Assembly: GCF_014207905.1 (NCBI RefSeq)
Contig: NZ_JACHLB010000001.1
Span: 434,001-498,000 of the forward strand
Direction of reading: 5' to 3'
Length of the DNA: 64,000 bases
Origin: Flavobacterium notoginsengisoli
GTDB lineage: Bacteria; Bacteroidota; Bacteroidia; Flavobacteriales; Flavobacteriaceae
A model generated the notes under the pieces. That model saw nothing but the letters and a program-made list of their open reading frames with translations. It searched no databases and was not told where the DNA came from. The first letter of the stretch is position 1. Every line of letters begins with the position of its first letter. The position numbers and the translations under genes were made by a program. Positions 8,193 to 16,682 of the stretch are shown in pieces.

Positions 8193-9433
8193 TATACCTC
8201 AACAATTTTATACAGTTTGTCAGACATTCTGATTCTGAAAGGTAATTTGAAACTGCAATCATCACCTTTTGTTGCTTTTTCTCCCGCAATATCGTTCACA
8301 AACATTTCATCAATAATCATTTCCTGAGCACCTGTACTTGGTCCTGTAACTAAGATTTTATCACCAATTTTAATATCGTAAGCTTCAATCTTAAATTGTC
8401 CAACCTCAGCTTTTGGAAAATAATGTGTTCCTTTACCCACATAAACCTTTTTCTGCGTCGCTGCAGACCCTGGAATATCGCTCCATTCTCCCAATTCTTG
8501 TCCCAGATAATAACCAGACCAAAAACCGCGATTGTAAACGGTTTCCAAAGATTTCATCCATTCTGACGTTTTTTCTTTTGAAAAAGTACCATCATAATAC
8601 GCATCAATAGCTTTGCGATAGGTTTTGGTTACCGTTGCTACATATTCGGGCGCACGGCCACGGCCTTCAATTTTTAAAACTTTAATTCCAGAATCGATAA
8701 CCTGATCTAAGAAATCCAAAGTGCACAAATCTTTTGGCGACATCATATATTCGTTGTCCAATTCAATTTCAAAACCAGTTTCCTGATCGATAACCGTATA
8801 TTTTTTTCGACAGTTTTGTTTGCAGGCGCCACGATTTGCAGATGAATTATGCGAATGTAAACTCAAATAACATTTTCCTGAAACTGCCATACACAAAGCA
8901 CCATGACCAAAAATCTCGATTTCGACTAAATTTCCGTTCGGACCTTTAATCTGTTCTTTTTCAATTTGTTCAGTGATTTTCTTTACTTGACGCAAACTCA
9001 ATTCACGGCTTAAAACCATTGTATCGGCAAACAAACTATAGAATTTAATTGTTTCGATATTGGTCACATTCAACTGCGTTGAAATATGTATTTCCATTCC
9101 GATAGATCTTGCCATTGCAATGACAGCTTGATCAGAAGCAATTACGGCAGTAATATTGGCTTCTTTAGCTTTCGTCAATAATGTTTTTACGACTGATAAA
9201 TCGTGATCGTAAATAATCGTGTTTAAGGTAAGATAGCTACGAACATTTTTGGCTTCACATCGACTGGCAATTTCTTTTAAATCATCAATCGTAAAATTGG
9301 CTGTGGAACGTGCACGCATGTTAAGTTGTTCAACTCCAAAATATACGGAATCACAGCCATTATCTAAGGCCGCCTGAAGTGACTCAAAGTCTCCAGCTGG
9401 AGACATGAGTTCAATTGTATTGTTAATTGTCAT
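8192..9433 (-). CDS. trhP: TrhP-like U32-family tRNA U34 hydroxylase
   Basis: A 413-residue U32 family protein close to E. coli TrhP (YegQ), which takes part in prephenate-dependent formation of 5-hydroxyuridine at position 34 of tRNAs. The TIM-barrel part begins ELMSPAGDFESLQAAL. The U32 signature EIFGHGALCMAVSGKC is followed by SANRGACKQNC, giving four Cys that could hold an iron-sulfur cluster. Residues 328-413 form a separate C-terminal domain (U32 C-terminal type) that is repeated in the nearby trhO product. The other U32 branch, RlhA (23S rRNA C2501 hydroxylation), is much longer, so TrhP is the better match. The ferredoxin gene is translationally coupled downstream. Confidence 0.85.
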   Translation of the reverse strand: MTINNTIELMSPAGDFESLQAALDNGCDSVYFGVEQLNMRARSTANFTIDDLKEIASRCEAKNVRSYLTLNTIIYDHDLSVVKTLLTKAKEANITAVIASDQAVIAMARSIGMEIHISTQLNVTNIETIKFYSLFADTMVLSRELSLRQVKKITEQIEKEQIKGPNGNLVEIEIFGHGALCMAVSGKCYLSLHSHNSSANRGACKQNCRKKYTVIDQETGFEIELDNEYMMSPKDLCTLDFLDQVIDSGIKVLKIEGRGRAPEYVATVTKTYRKAIDAYYDGTFSKEKTSEWMKSLETVYNRGFWSGYYLGQELGEWSDIPGSAATQKKVYVGKGTHYFPKAEVGQFKIEAYDIKIGDKILVTGPSTGAQEMIIDEMFVNDIAGEKATKGDDCSFKLPFRIRMSDKLYKIVEV

Positions 9434-9580
9434 TTTTGATTCTATTATTTCAATGAAATGATTTTTTAATCAGTCATCTAACAATTGACAAAAATAATGT
9501 GGAGCTATACTAGATTTCTATGATTTATATCATAGTTTAATTTTAAAAGATTACTTGTAAATCGTTGCGCAATCTTTATC

Positions 9581-9677
9581 AAACATAGCCCACGGTTTCA
9601 ACCGTGGGAAACGTTGATCGTTATGCAACGTTAAGGATTTGCATTGTGTACCCACGTTTCAACCGTGGGCTATGTTT
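9581..9677. repeat. REP-like palindrome pair beside the IS200-like gene
   Basis: Two near-identical hairpins, CCCACGGTTTCAACCGTGGG (9589-9608) and CCCACGTTTCAACCGTGGG (9651-9669), are held in an outer inverted repeat AAACATAG...CTATGTTT. The region lies just downstream of the HUH transposase gene, as expected for a REP pair or the end of an IS200/IS605 element. Confidence 0.8.
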
Positions 9678-9700
9678 ATATTGTATTGTGGTATTTTTGT

Positions 9701-10144
9701 CTATATATTGGTTGAATTTTCAAACCCGTGTAGTTTTACAAACTCGTCAAATTCCTGTTGTCCGTTCTTTTTGAGGTGATGCTGCTTTTGATTTTTTATA
9801 TAATTATAAACAGCATCTAACTGTGATTCGCTTACTGCAAAAGCTGCATAACCAGTTTGCCAAGCAAATTTTTCAGGAATTAGATTTTCTCCATTTATGC
9901 AATGAGAAGAACCTCCTTTCGCTTGACGAATAACATCTGAAATAGATTTTTGTGGATTTAGTAAAAATAAAACATGTACATGATCAGGCATTCCATTTAT
10001 GATTCTAACTGGACAACCGAGCTCAATTAATTCATCGTGAATATAATTGTGTACCCGTTTCTCAATCGAAAAATCAATTAATTCTTTACGATTTTTGGTT
10101 GCCCAAATGGTGTGAATCCATAATTTGGAAAAAGAATGCGACAT
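9701..10144 (-). CDS. tnpA: IS200/IS605-family Y1 HUH transposase (TnpA)
   Basis: A 147-residue single-strand DNA transposase. The Y1 HUH nuclease is shown by the MPDHVHVLF motif (two His around a hydrophobic residue, about residues 56-60) and by a Tyr in NYIKNQKQHH (about residue 118) as the likely nucleophile. The WATKNRKELI start and WQTGYAAFAVSESQ stretch are typical of the IS200-like group. Length is normal, so the gene seems intact. A REP-like palindrome pair follows its 3' end, and its start codon is buried in a hairpin. No TnpB is present. It sits between trhP and trhO. Confidence 0.9.
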   Translation of the reverse strand: MSHSFSKLWIHTIWATKNRKELIDFSIEKRVHNYIHDELIELGCPVRIINGMPDHVHVLFLLNPQKSISDVIRQAKGGSSHCINGENLIPEKFAWQTGYAAFAVSESQLDAVYNYIKNQKQHHLKKNGQQEFDEFVKLHGFENSTNI

Positions 10145-10177
10145 TGTAAATTAGGGTTTAAAACCGCTAATTTACAA
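10144..10177 (-). promoter_or_regulatory. Hairpin over the tnpA start codon
   Basis: Inverted repeat TTGTAAATTAG (10144-10154) and CTAATTTACAA (10167-10177), with an inner GGTTTAAAACC palindrome. In the mRNA the 3' arm runs into the tnpA ATG, so folding would hide the start. IS200 tnpA mRNAs are known for a similar 5' stem-loop that limits translation. Confidence 0.65.
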
Positions 10178-10252
10178 TTTTGAAAAACTAATCCTACAAA
10201 AAAATGATAGATTAAATATTTATCGCTTTTGTAAGACTATCTATTCAATGGT

Positions 10253-10711
10253 TTAGCAACCACAGTAATAACTAAGAATTATTTTACTCTTAGATTCCTT
10301 GATTTCAAAATAACAACCAGCCTCTTCCTCTTTTGGCTGGTATTTGGTTTTTGACTTATTCCAAATATTATCATTTGTATTGAAAAACCACTCGACAAAT
10401 TTAATTACTTCGCTTTTTGGATAGTTTAAAAAAACGATTTCAACATCTGAACCAGTTTCAGAACAGGAATCACTTTTCAGTTTGATTCCTGTTTTAAATT
10501 CAAATTCTTTAGCGCAAACATCTTTTGATTCACTAAATCGTTTCAAGATACGCTCCGATTTTTTGCCGAGATACTTTGTAAAATACTCCTCTTCGGGATT
10601 ATCTTTATTCTTAAGCTTCTCTATAAAAGATTTTGTCGGAATTGGTAATTTATTCTGTTGAGCTTTTACTGAAAAACATGCAAAAAATAAAACTAAAAAT
10701 ATCCTAAACAT
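10253..10711 (-). CDS. Uncharacterised secreted protein
   Basis: A 152-residue protein with an N-terminal signal peptide (FRIFLVLFFACFSVKAQ) and probable cleavage after Ala-Gln, hence periplasmic or exported. The mature part has paired Cys, including a C-terminal CGC that may be disulfide bonded. No family was recognised. It lies 32 bp downstream of trhO in the same direction and could share its transcript. Function unknown. Confidence 0.65.
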   Translation of the reverse strand: MFRIFLVLFFACFSVKAQQNKLPIPTKSFIEKLKNKDNPEEEYFTKYLGKKSERILKRFSESKDVCAKEFEFKTGIKLKSDSCSETGSDVEIVFLNYPKSEVIKFVEWFFNTNDNIWNKSKTKYQPKEEEAGCYFEIKESKSKIILSYYCGC

Positions 10712-10743
10712 ATCTTTTCTGTGCTTGATTCACAATTGATAAA

Positions 10744-12102
10744 CTATTCTAAAATCTTATATACTTTATCAGACAATCTAATTCTGAAAGGAACCTCAAA
10801 AGTAACTTTATCACCAATTTTAGCAGTTTGAGTTTCTGCACCGTTAACAATGATTCTATTCAAAACCATTTCCTGATCGCCTGTAGTTGGTCCGGAAATT
10901 AAGATTTTATCACCGCTGTTTAACTCTTGGTTTTCGATAGTAAACTGTCCAACTTGCGCTTTTACATAGTAATGCTCGGCTTTTCCAAGAAGTACTTTCT
11001 TTACTTTTATTTTCTGACGAATATCCGCTGGTTTTTGTGCTGTCGCTAAAGCAGTCTCCGGCAATTCACCTGAATGTTTGAATTTAAGGTTTTCAGATTT
11101 ACCTTTTCTGAACACTTTGTTTCCAACTTGTTTACCTGTTCTTAAACGAACCTGATCTACCAAAGGCATGTGGATGATTTCAAGACATTCTGTAGAACAG
11201 CAATTTTCCATTGCGGCTTTACAGTCATCGCACTGAATGAACAATAAATGACAGCCATCATTTTCACAATTAGTGTGATTGTCGCAAGGTTTTCCGCATT
11301 GGTGGCATTGCGAAATAATATCATCTGTAATTCTTTCGCCCAGACGATTATCAAATACGAAGTTTTTACCAATGAATTTACTTTCCAAACCTTCTTCTTT
11401 CAATTGTTTAGCGTAATTAATAATTCCGCCTTCTAATTGATAAACGTTTTTGAAACCTTGGTGTTTGAAATATGCACTCGCTTTTTCACAACGAATTCCT
11501 CCAGTACAGTACATTACCAGATTTTTATCGTCTTTGTGATCTTTAAGCTGTTCGTTGATAATTGGTAAACTCTCTCTGAAAGTCTCCACATCTGGAGTAA
11601 TAGCACCTTTGAAATGTCCAACTTCACTTTCGTAGTGATTTCTAAAATCGACTACAATCGTATTTGGATCATCAAGGATTTCGTTGAATTCTTTGGCCTT
11701 TAAGTGAACGCCAATATTAGTAACATCAAAAGTATCATCATTTAAACCGTCGGCAACGATTTTATGACGCACTTTGATCGTCAATTTTAAAAAGGAATGA
11801 TCGTCTTGTTCTACAGCAACATTCAATCGTATGTCTTTCATGAAATCGTAAACTTCCAGAGTCTCTCTAAAAGCTTCAAAATTTTCGGCAGGAACACTCA
11901 TCTGAGCATTAATTCCTTCCGTAGCAACATAAATTCTTCCCAATGCATCTAGTGCATTCCAGGCAATGAATAAATCGTTACGAAATTTTTGTGGATCTTG
12001 AATTTTGGCATACGCATAGAAAGACAACGTTAGTCGTTGTTTACCAGCATCATCGATCATGATAGCTCTTTCTTCTGCGCTTAAAGTGTTATACAGTTGC
12101 AT
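10744..12102 (-). CDS. trhO: TrhO-like rhodanese tRNA U34 hydroxylase with an extra C-terminal domain
   Basis: A 452-residue protein close to E. coli TrhO (YceA), the oxygen-dependent enzyme forming 5-hydroxyuridine at tRNA position 34. It has an acylphosphatase-like N-terminal domain (about 20-110), a rhodanese domain with the active Cys in VMYCTGGIRCEKAS (about residue 200), and a Cys-rich zinc-type segment (CHQCGKPCDNHTNC..CDDC..CCSTEC, about 263-310). E. coli TrhO is about 350 residues. Here residues 368-452 are an addition that aligns without gaps to the C-terminus of the trhP product 1.3 kb away. A promoter with -7 element TACCTTTG lies about 67 bp before the ATG. Confidence 0.9.
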   Translation of the reverse strand: MQLYNTLSAEERAIMIDDAGKQRLTLSFYAYAKIQDPQKFRNDLFIAWNALDALGRIYVATEGINAQMSVPAENFEAFRETLEVYDFMKDIRLNVAVEQDDHSFLKLTIKVRHKIVADGLNDDTFDVTNIGVHLKAKEFNEILDDPNTIVVDFRNHYESEVGHFKGAITPDVETFRESLPIINEQLKDHKDDKNLVMYCTGGIRCEKASAYFKHQGFKNVYQLEGGIINYAKQLKEEGLESKFIGKNFVFDNRLGERITDDIISQCHQCGKPCDNHTNCENDGCHLLFIQCDDCKAAMENCCSTECLEIIHMPLVDQVRLRTGKQVGNKVFRKGKSENLKFKHSGELPETALATAQKPADIRQKIKVKKVLLGKAEHYYVKAQVGQFTIENQELNSGDKILISGPTTGDQEMVLNRIIVNGAETQTAKIGDKVTFEVPFRIRLSDKVYKILE

Positions 12103-12168
12103 GCTATAAACAGTTTTAAGTTAAGAATAAATTAATTATGAATCTATAAGATGGAATAAATTCGGGCG

Positions 12169-12176
12169 CAAAGGTA
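12169..12176 (-). promoter_or_regulatory. -7 promoter element upstream of trhO
   Basis: Reads TACCTTTG on the minus strand, matching the Bacteroidota TAnnTTTG consensus, 67 bp upstream of the trhO ATG. No well-spaced -33 TTG is evident. Confidence 0.5.
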
Positions 12177-12222
12177 AGTCTTTCTTTTCAATTTTAAAAA
12201 CAATAAAAATGGCTGACTTTTG

Positions 12223-12253
12223 AAACCATATAAGGGATATAAGTTCATTTAAA
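12223..12253. repeat. Solo half of inverted-repeat element C
   Basis: AAACCATATAAGGGATATAAG followed by TTCATTTAAA. It matches one end of the elements at 27908-27974 and 41201-41282, but the opposite arm is missing, so this is a decayed or half copy. Confidence 0.65.
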
Positions 12254-12374
12254 TTTAATTGTTTACTAAATTTAAAATCGCAACTTTATTGCATTAACAA
12301 AAAACAACCACTGTTTATCAATTCGTTACAAATTTTCCTTAAATTTATGTGGTACAATTTTAACATTTGTGATT

Positions 12375-13532
12375 ATGAATGCTTTAAAACTACCAAAACC
12401 AATCCTTCCCCTCTTCTTCCTTTTAACCTTAACTACTATTTCCTGTAAAAAAGAACAACCCAAAGCGCCGCCTCCAATGCAGGCTCCGTTTGTCACGGTC
12501 AAAAGTGAAGATGTCCCCATTTACAAAGATTTTGCGGGGCAAACTTTTGGAGATTTAGACATTGAATTAATCGCCAGAGTCGATGGTATCCTGACCGGAA
12601 TTCATTTTAAAGAAGGCCAAAGAGTCAAAAAGGGCCAACTATTGTATACCATCGACCCGTTAGAATATGATACCAAAGTAGAGCAAGTTCGCGGACAAGT
12701 GGCTGGCGCACAAAGTAATTTGGTAAACGCAGAAGAAGAACTAAAAAGAATTCGCCCACTTGCTGATATGAATGCCGTAAGTAAACGGGAACTGGATGCC
12801 GCTGTCGCGAAAGACAAAGCTGCACGTTCTAACTTAAACAGCGTTCAGGCCAGTTTAAGAAATCAGCAGATTGAACGAAGCTATTGTGATATTAAATCTC
12901 CGATTGATGGCGTTATCGGACTTTCGAATGCCAGATTGGGAGACTATATTACCCGAATTGGAAATGATTCTAAACTCAATACCGTTTCCAAACTGGAAAA
13001 AGTCAGAGTTCAGTTTACAGTAAGCGAAGCCGACTACCTTCGTTACCAAAAACAAGTCAAAGCGGGAGAACGTATTACCGATCTTTCTTTAATTCTTTCA
13101 GACGGAAGCACACATCCATACAAAGGTTCTTTAAATTTCTCCGACACCAAAATAGATCCCACAACTGGAACTGTAACTATTGAAGCACAGTTTCCAAATC
13201 CCGACGGTACTTTACGCTCGGGACAATTTGCAAAAGTCCGTGTTTTAATTCGTACCCAAAAAGATGCTATCGTTGTACCGCAAAAAGCCGTAACTGAAAT
13301 TCAGGGGCTTTTTCAGGTTTCCATCATAGACAATAAAAATACTATTCAAACCCGAATGGTCGAAGTCGGTCAGAAAATTGGTGTCGACTGGATTATTACC
13401 AAAGGCTTAAAACCCGACGAAAAAGTAGCCATTATTGGGAATCAGTTTATTCAGCCCGGATCGACAGTTGTTCCGGTTCCTTATGTTGCCGACAAAGATA
13501 AAAAGCAGATTGCATCATCTCTAAACAACTAG
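12375..13532 (+). CDS. RND efflux periplasmic adaptor (membrane fusion) lipoprotein
   Basis: A 385-residue membrane fusion protein linking the inner-membrane RND pump to the outer-membrane channel. An ATG at 12375 is preferred over the GTG two codons upstream. The lipobox TTISC gives a lipidated Cys near residue 24. Further features are the barrel-sandwich half IDGVIGLSNARLGDYI, an alpha-hairpin region (residues about 105-160) and a beta-barrel domain with PDGTLRSGQFAKVRV. It belongs to the AcrA/MexA type. The RND pump gene follows after 3 bp and the channel gene overlaps that, so the three form one operon. No regulator is adjacent. Substrate unknown. Confidence 0.93.
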   Translation: MNALKLPKPILPLFFLLTLTTISCKKEQPKAPPPMQAPFVTVKSEDVPIYKDFAGQTFGDLDIELIARVDGILTGIHFKEGQRVKKGQLLYTIDPLEYDTKVEQVRGQVAGAQSNLVNAEEELKRIRPLADMNAVSKRELDAAVAKDKAARSNLNSVQASLRNQQIERSYCDIKSPIDGVIGLSNARLGDYITRIGNDSKLNTVSKLEKVRVQFTVSEADYLRYQKQVKAGERITDLSLILSDGSTHPYKGSLNFSDTKIDPTTGTVTIEAQFPNPDGTLRSGQFAKVRVLIRTQKDAIVVPQKAVTEIQGLFQVSIIDNKNTIQTRMVEVGQKIGVDWIITKGLKPDEKVAIIGNQFIQPGSTVVPVPYVADKDKKQIASSLNN

Positions 13533-13535
13533 ATT

Positions 13536-16500
13536 ATGGATAATTTCTTTGTACGCAGACCAATCGTAGCTATTGTTCTCTCCATTTTCATTGTTTTAAT
13601 TGGAGGTCTTTCTGTCCTTTCGACTCCTATCGCCCAATATCCTGAAATTGCACCGCCTTTGGTACAAGTTTCAACAAGTTATCGTGGTGCAAATGCTCTA
13701 AACGTTGAGCAAGCTGTCGCCACGCCAATCGAACAAAAGGTAAACGGAGTTGAAAACATGCTTTACATGCAATCTACCAACACAGGTGATGGGAGTATGA
13801 CGTTAAATATTACTTTCGATATGGGAACCGATCTGGATAACGCCACCATGCTGACACAGAACCGTGTTAACGAAGCAACCAACAAACTTCCAAACGACGT
13901 TAAGACGACGGGAGTTACGACCAAAAAGTCGCTCTCCATGCCCATGCTGATTTTGTCTTTGTATTCTCCTAACAAAACTTTCGACGGAAACTTCCTGACC
14001 AATTATGCCAACATCAACATTGTAGATGCCTTGGCACGTATAAAAGGAGTTGGAGAAGTTACCCTTTACGGAGGAAGTAATTATGCAATGCGAATTTGGG
14101 TCAAGCCCGATATCATGGCGAAATACAATTTGACTGTTCCTGATATTATAAGATCGATTCAGGATCAAAATGCTATTGCGCCCGGAGGAAAATTTGGTGC
14201 TCCGCCAGCAACTGAAAATAATGAGTTTACTTATAACGTAATGCTGAAAGACCGTTTGGTCAATCCAGAAGATTTTGAAAACATTATTTTAAAATCGAAT
14301 ATCAGCAATCAACAGGTTCGTTTAAAAGATATTGGAACGGTAACTTTAGGAACCGAAAGTTATGCTTCGATTGCCAAATTAAACGGAAATCCTGCCGGAA
14401 CAATCGGAATCAAACAAATGCCAGGTTCGAATGCACTCGAAGTTGCCGAAAATGTAAAAAATACGATTGAAAGACTCAGCAAAAGATTTCCGCAGGATTT
14501 AAAATACCGAGTTTCATTAGATACGACTCTCGCCATTTCTGAGGGAATCAACGAAATCATGCATACTTTGGTAGAAGCGATTATTCTGGTAATTATCGTG
14601 GTTTTTATCTTTCTCCAAAACTGGCGTGCGACTTTAATTCCGCTTTTGACTGTTCCCGTATCGCTGATTGGGGTTTTTATGCTTTTTCCGTTACTCGGAT
14701 TTTCCATAAATGTACTTTCCCTTTTAGGATTAGTTCTTGCGATTGGAATTGTCGTCGACGATGCCATTGTGGTGGTTGAAGCCGTAATGCATCATATCGA
14801 ACAGGGAATGTCGCCTCGGGAAGCAACGAATCAGGCAATGAAAGAAGTTTCTGGACCTGTAATTGCGATTGCAATTGTATTAACCGCCGTATTTATTCCG
14901 GTAGCTTTGACACCCGGAATCACGGGAAGATTGTACCAGCAATTTGCAATTACCATTGCTATATCGGTGATTTTCTCTGCATTAAGTGCTTTAACTTTAA
15001 GTCCGGCTTTATGTTCTCTTTTACTAAAACCCAATCAGGAAGCAAAAGGCTGGCTCGGAAAATTCTTTGGATGGTTTAATAAAAAATTTGGAGCTTTCAC
15101 TAACAGATACACTGGATTTTCTGGTTTTCTAATTAAAAAAACTGCCCGAAGTTTGATTTTCATCGGAATTGTCGTTGGGGCGATTATTCTTTTGGGAGGA
15201 AAAATTCCGGGCGGTTTTGTACCCGAAGAAGATCAGGGATATATGTTTGTGAATATTGAACTTCCCGGTGCATCTTCTTTAGAAAGAACAGGAAAAGTGA
15301 TTCAGAAAGTAGAACATATTTTATCGCAGAATCAGGGTGTTGAATATTATACTTCGGTTGCCGGATTCAGTTTAATCAAAAACTCCGTTGCCACCAATAA
15401 CGGATTTTTCTTTGTCGCCTTAAAAGAATGGAAAGAACGTGAACAAGATGTTTTTCAAATTCTAAAAGAAGTCAACGGAAAAGTGGTTTTCGGAATTCCC
15501 GAAGCTACTGTCTTTGCCTTTGGCCCTCCGCCTATTACCGGAATTGGAAATGCCGCCGGATTCTCAATGATGCTTCAGGATCGGGAAGGAAATACGCCAG
15601 AGTATCTTTTTGCAAATGCACAGCAATTTATGGCCGAAGCCAAAAAGAGACCCGAAATTGGAACGATTCGAACGACATTTAATCCGAATGTGCCACAGAT
15701 TAGTCTGGACATCGATCGGGAAAAAGTAACCGAACTCAATCTTTCTTTATCTGATGTCAATCTCGCCATTGGAGCTAGTTTAGGAGGACAATATATTAAT
15801 GAATTCAACAAATTTGGGCGACAGTATATCGTACTGCTTCAGGCTGATCCAAGTTATACTGTAAATCCCGAAGATATCAATAAGATATTTGTTCGGAGCA
15901 AAGACAACAAAATGATTCCGATCACAAGTATAGCCACAATCCGAAAAGTGAGCGGACCAGAATTTACAACTCGTTTCAATTTGTACCGTGCTGCCGAAAT
16001 TGGCGGTACTCCTGCTCCCGGATTTACTTCGGCGCAAGCCATGACTGCTTTACAGGAAACTGCTGAAAAAGTGTTGCCCGCAGGTATGGGGTATGAATGG
16101 GCGAACATGAGTTATCAGGAAAAACAAGCCGAAGGAAAAGGAAATACCGTTTTCCTGATGGCATTGCTTTTTGTGTTTTTAATTCTCGCCGCACAATATG
16201 AAAGCTGGAAACTGCCTTTCAGTGTTTTACTCGGAACGCCTTTTGCTGTTTTTGGAGCTTTTCTTGGTCTATACATCTGTCGCTTGCTGAGTCCCGATTA
16301 TGTAAACAACGTTTTTGCCCAGATCGGATTGGTAATGCTTATTGGACTGGCGGCGAAAAATGCGATTCTGATTGTAGAATTTGCCAAAGAGGAATACGAA
16401 AAAGGAATGCCTGCAAAAGATGCAGCTTTGTATGCCGCAAAACTGCGCTTCCGCCCTATTTTGATGACTGCTTTTGCTTTCATTTTGGGAGTTGTTCCTT

Positions 16501-16682
16501 TATTGACTGCAACTGGTGCCGGAGCTCAAGCTAGAAAAGTTATGGGAATGACCGTATTCAGCGGAATGCTGGTGGCGACCATTCTAGGTGTTTGTTTAAT
16601 TCCAGTGTTGTTTGTTTTTATTGAAACATTCGGAAAGAAAAAAACCGAGGAAACCGATGAACCTAAAACAGAAAAACAATGA
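13536..16682 (+). CDS. RND multidrug efflux pump, HAE1 family (AcrB type)
   Basis: A 1048-residue inner-membrane proton/drug antiporter, the usual length for AcrB-type pumps. It has twelve membrane helices with two large periplasmic loops. The start MDNFFVRRPIVAIVLSIFI is typical. The proton relay is intact: paired Asp in GIVVDDAIVVVEA (helix 4) and Lys in LAAKNAILIVEFA (helix 10). The hydrophobe/amphiphile (HAE1) class is assigned from overall similarity, which suggests export of drugs, dyes or detergents rather than metals. The C-terminal tail is acidic and lysine-rich. Its stop overlaps the channel gene start by 4 bp (ATGA). Confidence 0.95.
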   Translation: MDNFFVRRPIVAIVLSIFIVLIGGLSVLSTPIAQYPEIAPPLVQVSTSYRGANALNVEQAVATPIEQKVNGVENMLYMQSTNTGDGSMTLNITFDMGTDLDNATMLTQNRVNEATNKLPNDVKTTGVTTKKSLSMPMLILSLYSPNKTFDGNFLTNYANINIVDALARIKGVGEVTLYGGSNYAMRIWVKPDIMAKYNLTVPDIIRSIQDQNAIAPGGKFGAPPATENNEFTYNVMLKDRLVNPEDFENIILKSNISNQQVRLKDIGTVTLGTESYASIAKLNGNPAGTIGIKQMPGSNALEVAENVKNTIERLSKRFPQDLKYRVSLDTTLAISEGINEIMHTLVEAIILVIIVVFIFLQNWRATLIPLLTVPVSLIGVFMLFPLLGFSINVLSLLGLVLAIGIVVDDAIVVVEAVMHHIEQGMSPREATNQAMKEVSGPVIAIAIVLTAVFIPVALTPGITGRLYQQFAITIAISVIFSALSALTLSPALCSLLLKPNQEAKGWLGKFFGWFNKKFGAFTNRYTGFSGFLIKKTARSLIFIGIVVGAIILLGGKIPGGFVPEEDQGYMFVNIELPGASSLERTGKVIQKVEHILSQNQGVEYYTSVAGFSLIKNSVATNNGFFFVALKEWKEREQDVFQILKEVNGKVVFGIPEATVFAFGPPPITGIGNAAGFSMMLQDREGNTPEYLFANAQQFMAEAKKRPEIGTIRTTFNPNVPQISLDIDREKVTELNLSLSDVNLAIGASLGGQYINEFNKFGRQYIVLLQADPSYTVNPEDINKIFVRSKDNKMIPITSIATIRKVSGPEFTTRFNLYRAAEIGGTPAPGFTSAQAMTALQETAEKVLPAGMGYEWANMSYQEKQAEGKGNTVFLMALLFVFLILAAQYESWKLPFSVLLGTPFAVFGAFLGLYICRLLSPDYVNNVFAQIGLVMLIGLAAKNAILIVEFAKEEYEKGMPAKDAALYAAKLRFRPILMTAFAFILGVVPLLTATGAGAQARKVMGMTVFSGMLVATILGVCLIPVLFVFIETFGKKKTEETDEPKTEKQ

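Noticed and set aside
8192-9433. Collagenase or secreted protease role for the U32 protein
   Set aside because: The older U32 peptidase label does not fit: no signal peptide is present, and the Cys pattern and ferredoxin neighbour match tRNA hydroxylation.
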